Positions 1 through 12,720 of a stretch of DNA of 64,000 nucleotides are shown one piece after another (within the stretch, counting starts at the first letter, position 1; each line of letters begins with the position of its first letter). This stretch comes from Orthonyx spaldingii (lineage: Eukaryota; Chordata; Aves; Passeriformes; Orthonychidae), in NCBI GenBank assembly GCA_013397795.1, contig VZTJ01003574.1, positions 832,000 to 895,999 on the forward strand, read 5' to 3'. The notes beneath the pieces were generated by a model, which ran no database searches, was not told where the DNA came from, and saw only the letters and a program-made list of their open reading frames with translations. The translations under genes were made by a program, and so were the position numbers.

Positions 1-549
1 CTGACATGTCTCAGTCTTCCCAGAATATCCATCACTCGGTCTGGGTAAGCTTTCCACTTGAGCAGGGCAAGCAGATCCACTGCAGAGAGAGGGAGGAAGA
101 ACTAGAACCACACACAGAGGGAAGAATGGCAACCCCAGACCCAGCAGAGATTCACCACATTGCACTTCACCTCTTGTTGCAGTCCACAGTTCTTGGGAAA
201 TGACACATATATATATATATATTTATTATATATATATAATGGAAAACAAGAAGGAAAACATGAAGTGAGTCAATACTGCTAATGGAAAAAGGAATGGAGG
301 AATGGTAAAGTGCTTTAAAAAGAGTGAAGGCTGCATCTTCCCCTGTGTGACTTGACGCTGCACTTGGACAATCCACTCCTATCTGCCCGTGCTGTAGGGA
401 CGTTGCTGTAAAAAAATCTTATTTACTCAGCAACTCTGTAAAAGCCAAACAAGACAAACTTTGGATTGTGTAGAAGTGCTAACTGAAGTTTTCTGCTCTC
501 TTTCCTAATTCCTGCTGCCTTGGGCAGTTCTGAGGGATCAGCAACTCAC
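1..549 (-). other. DOCK3: DOCK3 intron after exon w13 (partial)
   Basis: Intron sequence downstream of the last exon of the window. It begins, on the gene strand, with the donor gtgagttgctg. Apart from an AT microsatellite at 207-240, I see nothing else in it. Confidence 0.85.
207..240. repeat. Imperfect AT microsatellite
   Basis: Alternating AT interrupted once by atttattata, in the intron after exon w13. Confidence 0.9.
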
Positions 550-721
550 CATTCTGGGTCAGTTTGGTAGAAGAGAGCTGTGTGGAGACTGAGAAGGTCT
601 CTTTGGTGCTGCGCTGGAAGATGAGGCTGGAGGGGATGTTGGGGCAGCCGTTGTAATCCTCCTTGCAGCAGGGCAGCCCCAGGTAGAGCGCGTGGTTGTT
701 GAACGTGCTGTTCTCATCACA
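550..721 (-). CDS. DOCK3: DOCK3 coding exon w13 (172 bases, residues about 550-607), end of DHR-1
   Basis: Phase 0 start, 57 codons reading CDENSTFNNHALYLGLPCCK, EDYNGCPNIPSSLIFQRSTK and ETFSVSTQLSSTKLTQN, plus the first base of a Val codon. The acceptor is gtccccgcag/tgtgat and the donor aatg/gtgagt. It closes the DHR-1 domain; the final STKLTQN is shared by all DOCK-A and DOCK-B proteins. LPCCKEDYNGCPNIPSS is specific to DOCK3. The ETFSVSTQ segment replaces ESFFISTQ as I recall it in mammals. The next exon, expected to begin with the remainder of Val and DLLALLKW, is not in the 549 bases to the left and lies outside the window. Confidence 0.97.
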
Positions 722-1419
722 CTGCGGGGACAGCACAAGGGACAGGGTTGCACCTTGCCCATCTCATCCCACATGCCCACAGCCTATCAGCAGCTGCCCA
801 ACAGTGCTTGTGTTGGGGTTTTTGTGGGTGCACACCAACACTTGTAAGGAAAAGCTGTGCTTAACCACCCTGGGGGCATGGACGTACCCAGAACAGACCC
901 AGCTCTACAGAGTGGTCTCCAACCACTGCCTTGCTAGAACTCACCAGATCTTCCAACTGTAAACTTAGTGACTGAAAATTGTACTGAACAAATGAACCCA
1001 GGTGAATCAGCAGGAAGGAAAAACCCCAAAGCCCAAATCCCTTGCTGCAGGGCTGCCAAGCTGTGGCACTGCAGCACGAGGCATTTGAGTCCAGCACAAT
1101 GTCATCTTCCAAAGGCACGGAGCAATGCCTTAGGCTGGGAGAAGTGCTGAACGCTCATGAACACCAGCGTGTTTGAAGTCAAAATGGATGGGATTAACAG
1201 CAGATAAATCATCATCATCTGGATGGAAAAGGTGAACTGCACCTAGAATAGAAGGCTCTATTGAAACCATGTGATTTCGAATGTATAAAATTTTGAAACT
1301 ACTATTAATCTGTTCCTCACACACTTCTAATAAAGGGGGAGAAGGATAATGTAATGACCATTACTCATTTAAGTAATGAAGTAGAGATGAGCAGTGAAAA
1401 GTCTGCAGAGAACTGGTAC
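722..1419 (-). other. DOCK3: DOCK3 intron between w12 and w13 (698 bases)
   Basis: Short GT-AG intron. It holds no repeat or other gene that I can recognise. Confidence 0.9.
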
Positions 1420-1526
1420 CTTATAAACATAAAGCTCATGGATATCATCCGACAAGGTCGTGCCATCATCTCTCATCAATGGGGTGAATGCAAAACCAAA
1501 GAGCTTCTTTTCTCCCTTGTCTTTTG
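1420..1526 (-). CDS. DOCK3: DOCK3 coding exon w12 (107 bases, residues about 514-549), DHR-1
   Basis: Two bases complete Thr, then 35 codons read KDKGEKKLFGFAFTPLMRDD and GTTLSDDIHELYVYK, ending in phase 0. The acceptor is cttgctgcag/caaaag and the donor aag/gtacca, a donor with a poor match after position +4. It encodes DHR-1 strands with the K-KLFGF-F-PLM-DGTTL-D--HEL pattern that runs from DOCK1 to DOCK5. Introns on both sides are short (448 and 698 bases), so exons w11 to w13 are the most tightly packed part of the gene in this window. Confidence 0.97.
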
Positions 1527-1974
1527 CTGCAGCAAGAAACAGAAAGAAGGAATTGTATTTGTACACACCCTGTCAATATATACAAGATTACTCACCAACT
1601 TCTCCCATGCCTAAAAGAAAACAAACAGCTTACAGAACAAACAACTTTTCTAATTCTAATTTCTTTTTTCTAATTCTATGTAAAGGACTGACAAGCTTCA
1701 AATCAAACACTGACATGCCAACGTAGCAAAATATAAACTGTTTATCTGGCAAAGAAAACACTCCACAGAAAATCACAACAAAAGAACAGCAGGGACAAAC
1801 ACAAAGTGCCCTCTGATCGTTCGTGAACTGATCGTTCACCGTTGGATAAATTCAGCAAAAGGCTGAATTCACTGCATTTCAGGCTGGCCCCTCTCTCCAC
1901 GCAGTGACAGCCTCACCCAGGTTTACACTGGCAATGGAAGGAGCTGGGGCTGAGCCCTGGGCGGGGGCACTCAC
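1527..1974 (-). other. DOCK3: DOCK3 intron between w11 and w12 (448 bases)
   Basis: The shortest intron in the window. It contains a small T-rich duplication near 1650-1678 and two copies of ctgatcgttc near 1816-1838. No other feature is visible. Confidence 0.9.
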
Positions 1975-2137
1975 TGGAGCAGTGGCGGAACTCGAAGCGC
2001 AGGTGGGAGCCGCGGAAGCGGTCGATGGGGATGGGCAGCTTGATGATCTCCCCCCAGCGCGGGCTGTTGTTGTGGTACAGCACGAAGGAGTGGTAGGCGC
2101 TCCTGCTCGGCTCCCCCGAGCCCAGGCTGATGCAGTC
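1975..2137 (-). CDS. DOCK3: DOCK3 coding exon w11 (163 bases, residues about 460-514), DHR-1
   Basis: Phase 0 start, 54 codons reading DCISLGSGEPSRSAYHSFVL, YHNNSPRWGEIIKLPIPIDR and FRGSHLRFEFRHCS, plus the first base of Thr. The acceptor is ttgtggcag/gactgc, the donor tcca/gtgagt. This is the core of DHR-1: the YHNNSPRW-E-IKLPIP strand-loop-strand and the HLRFEFRHCS strand are nearly invariant in the DOCK-B subfamily. The exon is GC-rich with several CpG sites, unlike its flanks. The SRSAY segment differs from mammalian NRSSY as I recall it and lies in an exposed loop. Confidence 0.97.
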
Positions 2138-3608
2138 CTGCCACAAAGGACAGCAGCCCAACGTTAAAGACATCACATCACCACCCCTGAGTCATTTTAT
2201 TACCGCTTATATAATTCATGGAGACATAAAAGAAGAGTCAGAAGCAGAAATTCAGATACAATTAAATGTGAAATTTTTTAGGAGATCTGCAAGCTGTGTT
2301 TTGGGTCAAAGGGTGAACTAGGGGACCTATAATACTGCATGAATCCCAGTATCTCAAGTTATTATTTAAGCTAAGTTTTCCATCAAGCACAGAATAGATA
2401 CAATAAACACCTAAGTCCAAATATATAAAATTGAGTCCAAAAAACAGGACATAATAGAACCATCACTTGTAATATCAGCCTTCTCTGAAAAGTTCCTTTA
2501 ACCAGATTTCTGCTTCAGTATCTCAGTTCAGAAGTGAAAACTGACCTTTCCAAGCTCTTTACAAATGTTCATCTTTCTCAACTACAACCATCCAGCCTCA
2601 TATCCACAGGTTAGTAGAGAGCAGTGCCAGTACTGCAACCCAGAACACCTGTAAGATCCCATTTGTTTTGTAGCAAGGGTAACTGGCTGGGCTTCAACAC
2701 AGAAATTCCAAAACCTCATTCTGCATTAAGCTCTTAGGAGAAAACAAAACAGTATTTCTATTTCCTCTACAAGGTACAGTGAAAATTCAAATTTTAATGT
2801 GAGCTTTTTTTGCCCCCTCAAGAAGGCACCTACTCTGGCTGACAAATGGCCAGTCCTTGAATGCAGTTTCAAGCTACGAACTTCAAATAAATGAATAGTC
2901 TCTCTTTCTGGTTGTTAACTTAGTTCCCATGCAATTACACTACAATCTGTAGTCTGAGGAGGGCAGACTGATAAATCTTTAATTCTGAATTGTGATCTGC
3001 GAAATACAAACATCAAACTAATCTCCAGACACCTGGTGACCCTGAGACCCAAATATGCAGGTGAATTAGAGGGCAGAGGCAGGGAAGGGAAGCTAAACTA
3101 GAAAAACTATCAGGAAATTTCCATTGTTAAAGGTGTGCCTTGCAATTCACAGGCTATTCCTGCTACTGGAACAGAAAGAAGAAAGAAGAGAGAAATGTGT
3201 CAAGGGATTTTTTTTATTTTTAAATTTTTCAGACTATATTGAACGATACTAACAATTGAGCAAGACCATTTTGAAAAGGAAATACTCATTTTCATTTTGA
3301 ACAGCACTACATTCTGGAGGTAATTTCACTTCTTTCAATAGGACTATTTCTGGATCAAGACACACTCAGCAGCAATGAGGATCTGAAAAAATTCTCATTA
3401 ATGCTGTGCATGGCTCTGCTAAAGGTTTCACAAAGGCACAATTCAGATTTGGATTGTGCTGCTGGTTGGGACAGGTTTATGGGTTTTTACTCTAATACCA
3501 GATGAAAACTCTGGCCATTTCCCCCTGTCCTCTGTAACTCTGCACACACCGTCCCTGTTGGCAGCTCTGCTCCAGAAAGGCCCTGGGGCAGGAATAGTGG
3601 AGGGGATT

Positions 3609-3651
3609 CCAACCAGGAACAGCAGTCAGGATCCCAACCAGGAACAGCAGT
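3609..3651. repeat. 25-base tandem duplication
   Basis: The 18-base unit ccaaccaggaacagcagt occurs at 3609 and again at 3634 with seven intervening bases. Confidence 0.9.
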
Positions 3652-3885
3652 GCTCCAGGGTCACCAGCTGAACTCTCAGTGTTCTGCCCACGTTCACAGG
3701 CATCATTAGACACCAGGAACCAGTGATTCCCCTGACACAAACCAGGTGTCTTTGCTGCTTAGACTGCAGCCATACAGAGGAGTAATACCATAAAAACCAG
3801 GATAAAGAGTTTCTTTTAAATATGTGGCTTAAAGTTAAAAAACCCACAAAGATCCTTTATATGCAAAGTCTCTCCTTTATGGCAA

Positions 3886-4120
3886 ATTCTAGAATGGTTT
3901 GGGTTGGAAAGGACTTTAAAGCTCATCTTGTTCCAACCCCCTGCCAGGGGAAGGGACACCTTCCACCAGCCCAGGGTGCTCAGAGTTCAATCCAGCCTGG
4001 CCTTGAACACTTCCAGGGATGGGGCAGCCACAACTTCTCAGGACAATCTGTTCACCCGAATTTTTTCTAATTGGACTGACCACCCTTTACTGTGTTTGTG
4101 CCATGCCTGTCCCACTCCCC
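3886..4120 (-). mobile_element. CR1 LINE 3'-end fragment
   Basis: Read on the plus strand this begins attctagaatggtttgggtt and continues with ggaaaggactttaaagctca, the reverse complement of the classic avian CR1 3' end, followed by the ccctgccaggggaagggaca and tccagcctggccttgaacac blocks. The element is therefore in minus orientation, the same as DOCK3. It is truncated at its 5' side, as almost all CR1 copies are, and has small deletions after about 4050. It carries no intact coding sequence. Confidence 0.9.
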
Positions 4121-5278
4121 ACGTAAAGCCCTGATGTGCTTTACAGTAATAACAGGCAAAGACAAGAAAAAAACAACTTCATCTCTGTGAATGACCATTC
4201 CAACCAAAATCACCCAAGTGAAGACTGATAATGCCTAGAAATTATCTAGCTTTAGAGTATGTAATCACTGGGCACCGTTAGAGTGTAATTGGCCACCATT
4301 ATGGACCTCAGCATTTGAAGATGCTGATATTGCAATTTGAGGGACCTCTCTTGGTCCTCAGCAGACTCTGTGAAATCAGCTGTGGATTAAAAATTTGCCA
4401 CTCAGTTTGAGAAGCTTAGGCAGTCAAACAGAAAAGGACTCTGATCTTCCTGCAGCAGCTCTGAGCACAAACAAGTTCCTTACAAGAAATACACTTTACT
4501 TATAATGAAACCACAGGCAGTTGTAGCAATAAAAGTTCTCCTTTCAATTAAAACCAGAAGATTGTGGCAATGTATTTGGTACACAAACACTTCTAGGTGT
4601 TTAGAGTCTCTCCAGTAATGGCTACAAAGCCCATTTTATTGCAGTGGAGGTACGAGAAAAGGTAGGGGGAAGTTATTTCTGATAACTGCTCATGCTGAAA
4701 TACTTCCTGTTTGCTTCTCTAAATTCACAACCTCCCACCCAACTCCTTCTCTTCAATAAATGTAAAAGAACAGAGGAGATAAACCACAAGCATAAACAAT
4801 CCCCATCCCCAGCTGGAATGGAGCCAACCCAGGGTGAAATTTTATTCAAAGTTATTTTCCAGAACTACATTCAGTACTGTAACTCAACAACTCAGATCTA
4901 GAAGTCTCCCTTGGAATCACATTTCATCGTGTTGTATGACACACATTATTTAATTTTAGATATGCCATACACTCCTCAGTTCTGATTACAGTTATTCTAA
5001 AATTTTCCCTTTAGCCACTGACATCACCTTTGGAAGTCACACAGGTTTTTCAGTTTATAAGTACTTTCTCCCAGTCTTCTATTCCCATATAAGGGAAGTG
5101 CTCCAAATTCTTACAAATTTACAACTGATCACAATATAGAGCTTACAACTTCACAATTAAAATAAAAAAAGAGAGAGAGTTAGTTGGATTTTAGCCTTTC
5201 CCTTGCATCAGAGACTCTGGAACAAGAGGCTGTGTCCCTGCAGGGAGCTCCTGAGGCTCCAGCGGAAGGAGCACGTAC

Positions 5279-5403
5279 CTTGAGGATTTCTCCATCGGCG
5301 TAGAGCACGTACATGGTCACCTCGATGTTCTTCTGCACACTCTTGCCACCCCTCTCAAAGTCCCCCTTCTCCAGGGTCAGGTACAGGTCATTCCTGATGT
5401 CAC
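5279..5403 (-). CDS. DOCK3: DOCK3 coding exon w10 (125 bases, residues about 418-459), start of DHR-1
   Basis: Two bases finish Gly, then 41 codons read DIRNDLYLTLEKGDFERGGK, SVQKNIEVTMYVLYADGEIL and K, ending in phase 0. The acceptor is gtccctgcag/gtgac, the donor aag/gtacgt. This opens the DHR-1 domain, a C2-like fold that in DOCK proteins binds phosphoinositides and brings the exchange factor to the plasma membrane. The R-NDLY-T start is the classic first strand of DHR-1. GDFERGGKSVQKN and MYVLYADG are the residues that most clearly separate DOCK3 from DOCK4 (EFEKGGKSVARN as I recall). Confidence 0.97.
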
Positions 5404-8400
5404 CTGCAGGGACAGAGGGAGCCACAGCCTTAAACTCCGCAGGGGCCACGGGGCCGTCCCAGCTCCGTTCTGCAGATCGTGTTCTGTGTTCTGCAAGACG
5501 ATGGCTGATGCCCCAATCATTCCAAGCAGCAAGTTAATTGTTAATAAGGATGAACAGTTTAATATCAGTGCAGAAAATCAGACCGTTGTTAGTAATGCCT
5601 TTAATAATGGGAACTCAGAATCAATACTGGCTTTAATTGTGTAAGTGGGGAAGGGAAAAAAAACCTCTTACTCCTTTACTTGGCCTTGTTAGCTGAGCTG
5701 CAAGTGTCAGGCTAAGCCTGACAAAACATCCTTAGCTTCAGGCTTTCTACTTCCAACATATTTTAAGAAAAATAAGTATTTTTGTGACGATCAGCATAAC
5801 ATTATGTTCAGTTAGCCCTTCAAGGATTTTCTGTATTTTCATAATTTCCTTTTATCATAACAACAAAATAAAAGCAGCCTTTTTGGGAGCCTGGTCACAA
5901 TTCAGTTTGGACGGATTAAGAAGGAATTATAAATGTAATTTTTGCTAGGTTCCTGGCTGGCCTCTGGTATCCATATGCATGGCTACGTGAGAGCAGGCAG
6001 GATGGACACTTGCCAGCTTCTCACTACGTCATTTTCAGGAGCTTTCAGACCAAATTACTGTATTCAGAAATAGAAATGCTTGTGTCTCAGCATCTTGTTA
6101 TCCTGAATTTCACAGACTCTAGCTCACTTGGTTTGGTTTTATTTTAGAATCTGATTTGGGAAACTGCTTTCAAAACTGATGTGGCCAATTCCAAGGCCTA
6201 CACCAAAAGGACAGCAGGTAACACCTATTTTTCTGTAAGATTTAGTTACTGTCACCATTTTATGATGGTTCACACCTAACACTTCTTTTTATCTACTTGC
6301 CAGAAAGGCAAACATACTAAAGGGCAATATATAAAAATACCAAAAAAATTAAAATAAAAATTTAAACCCTTTCAAGGCAAGTGCTTTGTTAATCGGCCCC
6401 GGGACACTAAATAAGGAAGCAATGGAATGGTTCTCCAGCAAAGCAGAGACTCCTTCAGTGCCTGACTTCTTCCACTTGGAGAAGCTGATGCAGTGGAATC
6501 TGTGTGTTAATCAGAAGCACAATGAAATGAGGCAGCATTTGCTCTCAGGCACTGAGGGACATCCTTTTGTGTCCCTCAAAGCAGTGCTTCCCATTCTTCC
6601 TGAAGTCTTTAACCCCACAGAACTCGTTCCTTAATCTACTGCAGGGACACACAATGGAAGCTTTCAGTCCTGCCTTTACTTTCAGTTTTATTTCTGGAGA
6701 TAAGCACAACTCTTAAAGCGTGGAAAATCCAGCTCCGTGATTGCCAGGCAGTGCTTCCTGCTAGGAACTCCCTGTGAGTGGGAATCTGCTCCTTTCTCCA
6801 GGAGCCTCCCTCTCCTGCGGGTTCAGGCTGGGAACACCCCCCAGCCACAGGCTGAGCTGCCAGGGGGCATTAACAGGGAAAAGCTGACAGCAAGAGCCTG
6901 GGGAAAGACCTCAGATATTCAATCTGGTTTCGCTTAACAAAGCACAGCCATCAAATGCAACAATCCACGGGCCACAATAAGAGAAAATTGTCTTGGGGTT
7001 CAAAATCAAGCTGAGCTACCTCTACCCCGACTATAGGGATATCAAGGAATTACAAAACTCATCACAACACATGGTTTAAGTTGGGCCTTTTGTTTTGAAA
7101 ATCCTCCTGCTCAACAGACTCCATCCCTTTTTCTCAGCGGTTTGCACAATTAGAAAAAAAGTTTCAATTTGTATGCTATGAATCTTAATAGAAATTAATT
7201 GTACTCACTATAATTAGCATTTTGGAGCTGCCTACTTATGACCTCTTTTCTCGAAGGCAGTCTGGCTACACAAAGTCCAATGTCAGATAGCAAATCACTT
7301 TCCAGCCTAAATTAAAGGCAGCATTTGGTTATATATAGCATCTTATCTTCTATTAAGCTTAACAGGAGGGATATTACTGCACTAATTAAAAAAAATGCCT
7401 TTGGGGTGGGGCGTAGAGGGATCTTCAAACCAGATGATTTGCATAAAAATGAAGGAAAGAGATGGGAAGAAGTATTATAGTGAAGTATAACTGCATCTCC
7501 TCTTGTAAAAATAGTCTATTGGATCTTAAAAAAATAGAAAAAGTCACTACATGCAGTAAAAAGAAGAAGAGGCAGGAATCTGGGCACACAGGGCTTTGCC
7601 CAGGTTAATTCCATTGTAAAGAGAAAAAGAGATAAATAATGAACTTGTTTAAGACATCAGATTGTTCATGCAAACAACTGCACAAACAGCCCCGTGCTTG
7701 AGACAGCAAATCCTGCATTTTGGGGGAAAACCAGGCTGGTGCCTCAGCTTGGACCACGGAGGTCTCAGGCCTTCCCAAACAGCAGCACAGAGCAAAACAC
7801 TGAGTGAGCTGTGGCCTCCCATCATCAGAGCAGGAATAAAAAGTGCTACAAGGCCAGTGGGCCATGGGTATTTATAGAGCAAAGCCTGCTGATGTCATTT
7901 TAAGCTGAAATCTCTGTGCTGGATGGTTGTCAAGGATGAACTCAAAACCTCACAAGAGTTTTCAGAATATCTGTTTCAAAGCCCATCTCTCTACAATTGT
8001 TTTCCAGTTAAAGACAAAAGTAAACTTCCTTTTAGCATAACCCATGCACTTTTCATATACATGGTTAGTGACATTAATTCCATATCAAATGCCTTGAAAG
8101 ACAGCATTTTGCACAATATTGAAAAATCATTTTCTGATGTGTTATGGGGCTCTTCCTTTATCAGCTCCCTTCACCTTTACTGGGGTTTTGTTTTGTCTGT
8201 TTTAACCTATTTACAAAGCCTAATGTCCAATGTACAGTGTTTAAATTATAAATCATAAATTACAGCTTGGGGAGGTTCACTTGTATTGAAAAGAAATCCT
8301 TTCTTATATCACCTGAAACTATTTTAATGGTAATGGGGGCAAAAAGGAGTGGTGGAAAAGGCTGCATGAGCCAAATATTGATTTTGCATTTGCAGTATAA

Positions 8401-10713
8401 AGGAATGTACTGGAAGACTTCCAAGTAGTTATTCATCATTTTCAAGACTTAATAACCTGAAGCAGCCCAACAGCCACTCCTTGTCTGGTCTCCAGCAGAA
8501 TAAATGGGAGTTTATCCTGACAGGGTGGGTAGGTTTTCCACTGGAATACTGACCAGTTACTTGTACTGCAAGTAGAAAAAATTTACAGGAATTGTCTGCA
8601 TTCAAACACTTTTTATTTAGGGATCCTAAAGATTTTGGACACTGGGGAGAGGAATGGTCCCTGTTTTGTGCAGGAGGATACTGTATCAAAAAAGGGGACA
8701 CAATTCACACAAGTTTCTACAGGAGAAAGAGACACAAATTTCTGATAATTCTAACAACTTCTTTTTCTGAGCTTTGTGGCCATGTAATGTGTCCCTGTAA
8801 GCTGGGGAAAGGTGGCAGCTCCCAGCAGTCTGCATGTCTAGGTCCTGTTTCAAACTAACTTAGTAAAATAGCTATTTATCCAGAGAATATTGGATTTTTT
8901 AGACTGAAAGTTTAGTCTTTTACAACGTAGGCAGCCAAGGCAAAAAAAAAAAAATCTACATATTAGTGTTTAGGTCTATATTTATCAAATTGCTGAGCTG
9001 GTCCCATTCCCTTAGGGCCCCACACTGTGATGCACTGTCTGCTGGACTCTCTAAAACCCCTGGCTTTGGCATCTCTTCAGAAATAGTGGCATTTCACAGA
9101 AGAGTCAATGGGCAAGAAAGAAATCAGAAAATCTTCCACAACGGCTTCTGAGGAAAACCCAAACCTGTGCATTTATGTCCCATCTATAAACGAACAACCA
9201 GAGCCAATGAGCATCACCCCACTGACCTGAGCCAAGCTACAGCAGCTCAAACTGAGGGCCTGGGCCAGAAGGAAAACGTTGAAGCAAAGCACAAAGTGCA
9301 GAGGATTTCTGTCCATGTGCAGTGCTCTCCCATGTTCTGGCTGTATCCCTTCAAGCTCTTTGCACGGGGAGCTGCTCTGCTCCTGGCTGAGGCTGACGTT
9401 ATCCTGGACATTCCCTTGGGGGAGGGCTCTTCCCTGGAAGCTGCTGCTTCAGAGGGGCCAGTGCTGGGTCCCTGATCTCAAACAGCAGAACTCCACCCTC
9501 AGCTGGAGCTGCAGCTGCCTCCCAGTGCAGACACAGCTGCCTGTGAGGGGCAGGGATCTCAGCACGGCTGGGGCTGACAGCAGCAGCTCTGTGCTCATCA
9601 CATGGCTCCTCCAAACACAGGGACAGGGACAAAGTGGCCAAGGGTCAGTGGGAAGGGTCTCCAGCACCCCTGTCCTGCTTTCTGGCTGCCCCTCAGGACT
9701 TGTTCCCAATCTCCTCCTCCCACTGTGTGGTTTTCCCTGGCTTTAACAGTGGCATCCCTTTGACAGCCCTGGGAAGCCCCTCCACATTCCCACTGCAATC
9801 CTGGCACAGTCCCACACTCTGGGGATCACATCCCATCCATTTCACCACTCACTTCTCTGCCCTTCACCAGCCAGGCAGGGAGGTTTTTTTAAGGCCTATA
9901 TTCTTGAAACAGTTACAGTGAGGCACTATTAACATAACTGTGAGCAATATTACAGCAGCAAGGGGAAACAGCTTTTATCTACTGCCTGTGTGGCAAATTA
10001 AATTAGCTTTTTTTTTCTCTGAAGAGAACATTATGCAAGTTTAAGTCCATGTGCTTCTCCTGCTTTCACTGAGCAGAACACAATTGTTTCAAAGAAAAGG
10101 AACAAGCAATACTTATTAGGTTATTTGCTACCCATTGTTTGACTTCTATGTATAGAAAAGAATTTATACAATGCCCTTTTTAAATGCAGTGATTTCCCTG
10201 GAATAGTTGCCTTTCAGTAGTAGGAAGTTGTTTTTTAATGCTTTTTACCTCCTCCAACTTTCCATTCCCGCAAGTTTATTTATGACAATAATACTTTCTA
10301 TTCTCCCTGCAGGCACTTTTGGGTGATAATTATTACATAATTGTGTCTTTTGGTCTCGTTAGCACTCTTGCCATGAACATTCTGAGATTTGGCTGGTGGA
10401 TTTTACCATCTCCTTTCCTTAATGTATTTTTGCCATGACTTTGCGCTCACTGACTGAACAGATGCTGAGGTGTTTCTCACCTGTTTCTCACTGATTCACC
10501 TGTCACAGCCACTTAATTTGCCTGTGGTATGAAGAGAGACAAAGTCTCCACCTCCCTGTTACCAAAGTTTCCCTGTGATGTTATGAGTCACTGTCTTTAC
10601 CAATCCCAACATTCCATGGAAGACATGAAAATGGAAAAAAAGCAAGCAAAAAGCAGACATTACACAGAAAAGCAGAAACTTACACCCAACAATCTTCATC
10701 TCTGCATCAGAAA

Positions 10714-10796
10714 CAAAGGGGAGAGAATAAAGGGAAAGGAACGGGAGAGAAGCCAGGAAATTAAGACAAGGAGAGAGAAAAAAGAGAAAGAAACAT
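10714..10796. repeat. Purine-rich stretch
   Basis: An A/G-rich segment of about 80 bases with few pyrimidines, containing gagagaataaagggaaagga and gagagagaaaaaagagaaag. It lies within an intron, far from any exon. Confidence 0.75.
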
Positions 10797-12678
10797 CACT
10801 CACGAGTCGCAGATGAAGCATGCACTTTTCATCAGAGGATCAAAGGAAAAGACAGAATACTTATCAGCACATGGGCAAGGGGAGGGATGTCCTTGGGGGA
10901 CTGACAGACGCCAAGCCTGTGCAACAGATTTCTGCTCAGCAAGTCCTGCACAAAGCCCAGCTGCAATCCCCAGGGAGCAGCACAGGCCTCGCTGCTCCCA
11001 GCTCTGGGAAAGGTAAAGTTGGCAGGATCAGACGCACGGCCTTAAACCCAGGAGCAATCCAGAAACGGAATTAAAAAAAACCTAAACAAACCAGCAAACC
11101 ACAAATGAACAAAACCCCACCATAACTTCTTCAGGAGGCTGGTTTGACCAAATCCCTTCTGATTTTGCCAAAAAAGATCACGGAAGTCTTTATGATGCTC
11201 TTGTCAGATCACAACACAGTAGGAAACAAAGAACATTTTATCTTTACACAAGAGGGCAGGAAGGGTTGTTTTGTAGAATATTAAGCTTGTCCTGCATGAC
11301 CATGCAAGATACAAGCCCACAAAGAGCAGTTTCACTCTGTTCCACTCTGTACCTTAATGACCACCAGCTACCACTGATGGTGCTCCTGTCTGAGGGACAG
11401 AAAGAGAGGGCTTGACACAGGGAGCTAATGCTGCAGTTTAGAAAAGAAAAGGGGATAGGAAAACTGTAATGAGACACAGCTACAGAATTTTAATAGTTAA
11501 ATGTGCACATGTGAAAGGATTTCCTGTTAAAAAAGAAAATGAAAACGTTAAAATCTATGACAAAAAAGTTAAGTTGAAATGCTAGAGCTATTGGCTTTTT
11601 TTTTTAAAAAAACAGATTTCCATGTTCAGCAGAATGATCACTGCTTATTTTAACACTACCAGGTGATGCAGCCTTTATTAATTTATTCATAGAAACATTT
11701 TAAAACCACATTGTCTTGAAATATCTTTGCCCACTTGCAAGATAGAAGGCACAAACTTTCTGTGCTGTTTTCTGGATGAGGAAACCCTTTTTTTAATGAC
11801 AAACAGTTCTGAGGCAAAGCAAGGAAGAGGCACTTTGACAAAGATTAAAGCAGCAGCCATGGTTGAGAACTGCTGATGTGCATGACAGGCTTCAGTCTTT
11901 GGTTGGGGTATTTTGTTCCTTTTTTTTTTGGTCAGGTGTGTCCCCAGTGAATTATTTTTCACCTTTAGACAACAGTCATAAAGCCAAGGGAGAATGTTTG
12001 ATCCTGGCTGTAGCAATGAAAGCATGAAGTCAACTGACAGACATCCCTTGTACATGTAGCTGGGCCAATCCACCTGAAAGGTAACACAACCCAAATGTCC
12101 TCTCCTGGATGTCAGGCAAAATTCCAACCCCAACTGCATCCATTGTTTTAAAAGAAAACAACAGGTAAGTATCTTCTGTCACTTGAATTTGTCAAACATA
12201 CTTTGATTTCCAAAAGAATGTGATTAGTAATTAGAGTGAACACTGTTTGCTGCATCAGTGGAGTTCCACCACATTTCAATCTCATTTTCCAGAGATTCCA
12301 TTATTCTGCAGAACACCCATGACAGTGAAAGCCTTTGTTTAGAGCCCCATTCATGACTGTCCCTCTGTTCACAGCTCCTGCTACTCTGGCAATGTCCTCA
12401 TTTCTAATTACAGTGAAAGTTCACTCACACTTCCTCAACTGCTTTTCTTTTCTTACCTGGTGTTTAGACATGTACAAACTGCCTTTCCTCACAAACAGAA
12501 GCATTATTCTTATACCTAAACCTCTGCATCTAAACTCTCTATATGAAAACCTCTTGCAGCACCCCTGGAATCAAGGAGAAGTTCTGTGCTCAGATCCTCT
12601 AGAGAGGCAGGAAGCATTTAATAGCAGAATGGTGGTCCTTTCACACATTTGTTTTTTCTATCAATCAGCATTTTGAGC

Positions 12679-12719
<41 letters not shown>

Positions 12720-12720
12720 C
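12679..12720. repeat. AT dinucleotide microsatellite
   Basis: Forty-two bases of alternating A and T with two single-base interruptions (tac). Likely length-polymorphic. The longest simple AT repeat in the window. Confidence 0.95.

Larger units (their letters stand above)
2138..5278 (-). other. DOCK3: DOCK3 intron between w10 and w11 (3.1 kb)
   Basis: It contains one CR1 fragment (3886-4120) and a 25-base tandem duplication (3609-3651), both listed separately. The remainder is AT-rich sequence in which I see nothing. Confidence 0.88.

Noticed and set aside
9279..9746. 155-codon plus-strand open frame in a GC-rich patch
   Set aside because: Low-complexity, Ser/Pro/Leu/Cys-rich translation caused by base composition; overlapping open frames exist on both strands.
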